A DNA stretch of 64,000 nt from Heterodera schachtii (Eukaryota; Nematoda; Chromadorea; Rhabditida; Heteroderidae). The position numbers and the translations under genes are program-made. The DNA is taken from positions 18,785 through 82,784 of the forward strand of contig SIJG01000163.1 in assembly GCA_023374025.1 (NCBI GenBank), given 5' to 3'. The notes below the pieces were generated by a model that ran no database searches, was not told where the DNA came from, and was given only the letters and a program-made list of their open reading frames with translations. The first letter of the stretch is position 1. The number at the start of each line of letters is the position of its first letter. This document shows positions 59,221 through 64,000 of the stretch, one piece after another.

Positions 59221-59776
59221 TATTTTATTGAAAAAACCCTAATTTTTTTTTATATAGAAAATCGCAATTATATAAAATGAATTGGCTAAAAAACGAATGA
59301 AGAGATGCCAACTGAAAATTCGATAAAGGAAAAATGGCAATTTAAAAATTTGTATTATAATGATTGACAATAATTGCCACAAATTTTTGAAATATATTTT
59401 TAAAAAGCATTCAATTTCTTTTTATTTTTGGATGGATGCCAAAAATGACTTTTTCAACACTTTGAAAAAATTGAATCGGACGCAATAAATTGAGGAGAGC
59501 ATCGAGAAAAAAAGATGAAAAGAAATTGTGCAGCGATCTGTAGAAAATCAAAAAATCATCAGCATCATACATATTAGAGACTGGAAATTTCAAATTTGCG
59601 GATCCCGCTACGGGATTTTACTCAAAAATTTTTTGCGGGATTGGGTCCGGCGGGATTTAAAAATCTTTGAAAGGTTACCTCATTTGCGCCTTGGACATTT
59701 GCGCCTATGTCCAAAATCGGGGTCAAACAAGCTTTTTTCAATCCCTGATAGTAAACAGCTTTAAATAAGCGATTGA

Positions 59777-60178
59777 TGGTACACCTCAGTTGGGCCGGCA
59801 CGGTTGGGCCCCCAGCATCCTTTTCCACTATAACTTTCTATAACTTTTTCTTTGTCCATCCAAAAGCCAACATTTTTGGTATCATTCAAAAGCTTAACAT
59901 TTTTAGAAGCTTTTTCTAAACTATTACTTCGCGATTAGAAAATACAAAAAAAAAGTTATAAATGAAAATTGCGAAAAAGTCGGAATTTTGAAGTTTTTTC
60001 TTAATAAAATTTTTTCCAGGTTTGAAAATCTTTTCTATTTTTGTAAGGCCAATAGAGCATGTGAAGAGCTTTCGAATGATACCATACCAAGATTGTTGGC
60101 TTTTGGATGGACGTTATAGAAAGTTATAGTGGAAAAGCATGCTGGGCCCAACCGTGCCGGCCCAACTGAGCTACTCCG
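59777..60178. mobile_element. Hairpin MULE-like MITE, no clear TSD
   Basis: The arms CTCAGTTGGGCCGGCACGG and GGGCCC, with ACTATAACTTTCT and GGTATCATTCAAAAGC inside and mirrored on the right, make it a close relative of the 20616-21079 element. Flanking nonamers (AGCGATTGA and GTTCGAACA) do not match, so one end may be deleted or the copy old. Confidence 0.65.
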
Positions 60179-60705
60179 GTTCGAACATGAACAAAGTCAT
60201 TGTACAAAACCAGTTATAGTTAGTTCATTGGACTCATAAAAGTCGATCGGACTCATATAAAGTGCATTAGAGCCGTTTTTGCAGTACCGGTGCCGGCTAA
60301 ATTGAAAATTACGGTACTGCTCAACTCTATATTTGTTATGGTCACTTTGGCGCTGGTCGCAAAAAGATAAACTTAACGATGGAAATATGGGTGGCTAAGC
60401 TTTGATTAGCAATAACTTTCTTCATCTCAAACCTTTGCAGTTTTCGCAAAATTTATTCATGTTTAAGACAAAGCCCACTCAAATTTTCAAAATTTTTCGG
60501 CACTTTTTGAATATATCATGCATGACTAGAGAACGAAAAAAAGCACAAAATCGCGAAAAAGGTATAATACCAAGTGGAAAATGTGTTATTCATGCTTAAT
60601 ATATCGAAACTTATGCACAGAAAAAGGCATATGCCTAAAAATTCGTTTTCTAATCATGATGCAAAAAAGCAATGTGAAAATAAAAATGAAAATGTATGTA
60701 ATAAC

Positions 60706-61294
60706 CAGGGCTGCAAAAAATATGCACAAAAAGTGGCCAAAATATACGCATAAATATGCAAATAAAGTCGTGAAATATGCACTAAATATGCACAAAAATC
60801 GCAAAATATGCACCAAATATGCACAAAAAACTTGAAAATTAGGGGTGCAAATTAACTTTAAAAAATTTTTTTCATTAGTACACTTGACAATGAGCTATAG
60901 TTCTTTTATAAAATTCTCTTAGCAAATATTGACATTTTTAAATCAAAAATTTTGTCATGAAAAAAAAAAAATTTGGGGGGAATAAGTTTTGAGAAAATTT
61001 TCCAATTCTTAGTGGTGTGTTTTTTAAAAATTTTCGGTTGATTCTTAGGGGTGTATTTTCCGTTTTTATTGCATTTTTGTTAACAAATTTTCCAGAAAAT
61101 GGCAAAATATGCATAAAAATGCAGAAAAACCCAAAATATGCAAAATATGCATTAAGGCCCAAAATATGCAAAAATATGCAAATAAAAGTCCCGATTTTTA
61201 TAAGCAAACACAAAAAAGAAAGTGTTTTTCCTACTATTTAGAGCATGGAGAAGCCAGGAAAAAAATATGCTTTTGCATATTTTTTGCAGCCCTG
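60706..61294. mobile_element. Non-autonomous hAT element with 8-bp TSD
   Basis: CAGGGCTGCAAAAAATATGC at the left is perfectly mirrored at the right. GTAATAAC flanks both sides (60698-60705, 61295-61302). The interior has many ATATGCA and ATATGCAAA repeats and a GATTCTTAGGGGTGTATTTT segment related to other repeats in the window. No ORF. The CAGGG tip fits the hAT consensus. Confidence 0.85.
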
Positions 61295-61369
61295 GTAATA
61301 ACAATTTATTGGATCGATGCCAGAATACAAATAAAATATGAGAAAGATCGGTTGAAATAAAAAATCCGG

Positions 61370-61640
61370 GGCTTTGAGAGCCTCATCAGTAAGAAAAAGC
61401 AACGAAAGTCTGTCTTTTACATCCCAAACCCCGGCCTAGCACACAAATATATCCATATCAGTAACGTTCCTCATCAGCCTTCACATACAATTTCTTCGAT
61501 CACATCTCGTCCAGCTCCGTTCAACAGGCTCGGCAAGTCTAGAGCACGGGCGCGAGACCGAATCTCACAGGGATTTCTATTTGCCATAGAAATCCCTTCT
61601 CGGATCCTGTTCCCAGTCAGGGATGGCATGGAATTCCGGT
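61370..61640. other. GC-elevated non-coding island of unknown nature
   Basis: About 270 bases of balanced composition amid AT-rich repeats. CCGGGGCTTTGAGAGCCTC at the start is partly complementary to AAACCCCGG near 61430. A GGGATTTCTAT-ATAGAAATCCC hairpin lies at about 61571-61597. No frame looks coding. It could be an RNA-like repeat or a remnant of another element. Confidence 0.3.
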
Positions 61641-62024
61641 TTTCGAAATTTGGTAAAGGTCGAAAATACTTTTTTTTTTTTGAATTTCTATGCCAATTGG
61701 AACTGATTTATTATAAATTATTTTGACTTCCAAATTAAACTCAAAGGAAAACACATTTTTTTCCCCAAAAAATGGCCAAAATCGCAAAAACATGGGTTTT
61801 TGTGCAAATTCTGTTAACGAATTACCACTCAACTTTTCAGTTTTTCGTCGGGTTTCGGTCCCCGAAAAATCTTGGACCCCGAAATTCCGATTGTTAAGAA
61901 TTTTGGGGCTTCGGATTCCAATTTCCGAAAAAATCTTGGGCCTCGGAATTTCGATTTTCGAGAATTTTGGGTGCATCGGAATGAGACTCTAACCCACGGC
62001 ATTTCTATACCAAGGACATACGAA

Positions 62025-62530
62025 AAATAGGGCGGGGTCGACCCCCTCCGCCTTCGCCTGTGAAGTTCCCCAAAATGGGCGGACCCCTCCCCCTTTTTAA
62101 TGTATGACTTGAAATGTTCTAACCGACTGAACTCACGGGCACCCATTTTAAAGGCTCTAACATATTCTTTGTCCCAATTTATCCCGCACCCTCCATTTCC
62201 AACCTACGTTATAAAAGGGAGTAGGGCTGGCAATTTTCAAATAAATTTACCGCTTGTTGTTTACGAAGGCCTTCCCTCTTACGAGTGCCCACATGCCCTT
62301 TACGGCTACAATTACGAAGGCCTCACATTTTTGACGAAAGCGCTTATCAATACTGGTCGTCGCAAGAAAAACCGAAGTTTTGGTGAAATTTATTAAGAGA
62401 CTTTGGTACCAATTACCAATTCTTTTTTATTTTTCTTTCGTTTCTCTTTTTCTTTTCTCTCCCTAGACGACTCTCCTTCCTTCTTCCCTTTTGACTCTTC
62501 CCGACCCCGATTACGAAGGCCACCTCCGAT
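62025..62530 (-). mobile_element. tRNA-derived repeat (SINE-like), inverted copy
   Basis: On the minus strand it contains GGCCTTCGTAATCGGGGTCG and a GA-rich stretch, then ATGGGTGCCCGTGAGTTCAG, CGGTTAGAAC and GGGTCCGCCCATTTTGGGG. The same order occurs on the plus strand at 63713-64000. The GTGAGTTCAGTCGGTTAGAAC part resembles a tRNA D-arm/A-box. Confidence 0.6.
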
Positions 62531-62700
62531 GCAATTAAATTAGGTCGTTTTTATAAATGGTTTTGCGCGTCTCGTTCTCATCCCATTGCCTTTCAGTGCA
62601 ATTCTCTTGCTTAAAAGCTCGCTTATTTACTTTTTTATTTGTTAGGGCTCAAGCGAAACAACCAATGTCGGCTTTATATATGAAAAGGCTGTGAACTTAC

Positions 62701-63420
62701 CGCTTTCACTCCACAGGAAATGGCTGTTCGTCCATTTCCATCCAAAAACGGGTGAATTCCGGCACGCACCATGTCCTCGACCTGAATTAAAAAAGGAATT
62801 TTTAAGAATTTTCAAGCTGTGTAATCAAGAAATCGGCGAACCAATGCTTTAATTTTTCCATTTGTTCAGTGAGCAAATTTCGTTCATTATCAGCTGTCAT
62901 CTCCTCTTGCAATGTGTCTGGCGGTGGCCATGCTTCATATTCCATTTGCTGTCCCCAGCCGATGGCAGTGTTGTACAGCATCGCCACGCGTTGGTAGCCT
63001 GCACGGTCGGGCCACTGATCTGTGAAGCCGTCGACCACTGCTTTTAGCTCACCGATCTGAATTAATTTCCCATATTCTTTTGTTTTCATTTCATTTTTCA
63101 CTTTCTTGTCCAATCGATTGCGGTGCTTTTCAAACAGCTGAGTGCACGACATGTGATCCTTTCTTGCTTGGCTGATCGTTGGAGCAGCTGCTCCCCACAC
63201 CAATTCTCATGGCAACGAAATTGCCATTCTGTGCCGCAATGAGTTATTTTGAAGAATTTTGTCGCCGGCTTGGTAGACAAAGGTGGAAGTGCTGTGGGTT
63301 CTGTTGACGAAAAGGTCGTCGGGATGCACAACGACGTCGACAAATTCAGAAGCTCCCTGTTCCTCCGTGTGCACTTTGCCCCATCCGTTGTCTCCGCCCT
63401 AGAAAGAGATGCTCTAAGAG
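62701..63420 (-). CDS. Second Fic-domain gene, partial
   Basis: An exon at 62781-62701 (acceptor TTTTTTAATTCAG, donor GTAAGT, phase 0) encodes VEDMVRAGIHPFLDGNGRTA, a complete Fic catalytic motif. Upstream, the frame from about 63203 to 62804 has KAVVDGFTDQWPDRAGYQRV, YEAWPPPD and LLTEQMEKLKHWF, matching the region that precedes the Fic loop. A clean donor between the two pieces is not visible. Further upstream (63402-63240) a frame with NGWGKVHTEEQGASEFVDV may be another exon. Downstream exons are not found; the 3' side runs into repeats. Probably a decayed or divergent paralogue of the gene at 52-53 kb. Confidence 0.65.
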
Positions 63421-63712
63421 GTGGAGTTTAAACTCAAAAGGGTTTAATGGTTGGGACCGGGACCTGTCCCTGTTTCCGTTTTCTTATCAAGGACTAGTTC
63501 TGGGTCTAAGTTTAAACCAGGGTTCCCCGCTTTTTCTCGTTGAACGATTTGACAAAAATCTGGGAAATTAGGTACACTTGTCCTTTAAGCCATAACAATA
63601 AAATGTAAATAAGCAAACTTTAAGCAAGAGAAATGCGCGGAGAAGCAATTTGATTAGAAGGAGACGCGCACAACCAAATACATAATATATGCGTGGGAAG
63701 CATACGTTTTAG

Positions 63713-64000
63713 GGGTAGGAGGTCGACCCCCGTCGTAAATGGTACCAGAGGAGGGGCCTTCGTAACGGGGTCGAGAAGGGTCAAAGGGGGAAAAGAAGTA
63801 ACGAGGGAGAGGGAAAAGAAAAAAAGAAAATTAGAGAATCTCTACCAATATCTCGTAACAAAGATGCGGGATCTTTGTGACAAAGGACATGTTAGTCTCT
63901 AAAATGGGCGCCCGTAGCTCAGTCGTTTAGAGCATTTTATGTCATACATAAAAATGGGAGGGGTCCCATTTTGGGGTCCTTAGCAGGCGAAGTAGGGGGT
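63713..64000 (+). mobile_element. tRNA-derived repeat (SINE-like)
   Basis: GGGCGCCCGTAGCTCAGTCG-TTTAGAGC is a good tRNA 5' half. It is followed by TTTAT-GTCATAC-ATAAA, which would present a CAU (Met-like) anticodon. A normal T-arm is absent; a GGGAGGGGTCCCATTTTGGG segment follows instead. The whole order is repeated inverted at 62025-62530. It runs off the end of the window. Confidence 0.6.

Noticed and set aside
63906..63985. A functional tRNA-Met at the window end.
   Set aside because: The D-arm and anticodon arm are good, but the T-arm and acceptor pairing are missing, and a diverged inverted copy exists at 62.1 kb. It is a tRNA-derived repeat.
1..64000. CRISPR arrays, operons or bacterial regulatory sites.
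   Set aside because: None seen. Repeats lack regular unique spacers, and the genes are spliced and eukaryotic.

Overview
The window looks like a eukaryotic, AT-rich nematode genome. Genes are broken into short exons with TTTCAG-type acceptors and short introns. The best-matched proteins are animal families: 14-3-3, an F-BAR/HR1/SH3 TOCA-type protein and Fic-domain proteins. One divergent F-box-like family member resembles sequences I associate with tylenchid plant-parasitic (cyst) nematodes. At least one well-supported intron has a GC-AG donor, which I recall being common in cyst nematodes. The cyst-nematode placement is inference; 'nematode' is much firmer.

Layout. 0-4 kb: degenerate copies of a small secreted/coiled-coil protein family, one 1.1-kb hAT-type insertion and a duplicated 32-41 codon ORF. 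4.5-7.2 kb: two low-complexity, unrecognised protein genes on opposite strands. 7.3-9.2 kb: first copy of a segment duplicated at 18.2-21.8 kb. 11.7-14.7 kb (minus): F-box-like gene in four exons; each of its three introns holds one hairpin transposon with its own target-site duplication. 15.6-17.2 kb (plus): intact six-exon 14-3-3 gene of 246 codons. 17.4-21.1 kb: three MULE-type insertions, one carrying a transposase C-terminal remnant. 22.4-31.0 kb (minus): TOCA/CIP4/FBP17-type gene with F-BAR, HR1 and SH3 regions, a tRNA-Lys in an intron, a tandemly duplicated last exon and a long low-complexity upstream region. 31-52 kb: almost gene-free, with microsatellites, GA-rich blocks, poly-G/C tracts and tandem repeats. 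52.0-53.4 kb and 62.7-63.4 kb (minus): two Fic-domain (AMPylase) genes. The first has an in-frame stop just after the catalytic motif. The second lies between inverted copies of a tRNA-derived repeat. 57.2-58.7 kb: another secreted-family copy, interrupted by a 932-bp hAT element.

How it fits together. The housekeeping genes do not form an operon or pathway that I can see. The clearest theme is transposon biology. At least six short hairpin or MULE elements with 8-9 bp duplications and three hAT-type elements with perfect 8-bp duplications can be delimited to the base, some against an unoccupied paralogous sequence within the window. Several genes carry single-base frame breaks in or next to homopolymers, so assembly indels and true pseudogenes cannot be separated by eye.
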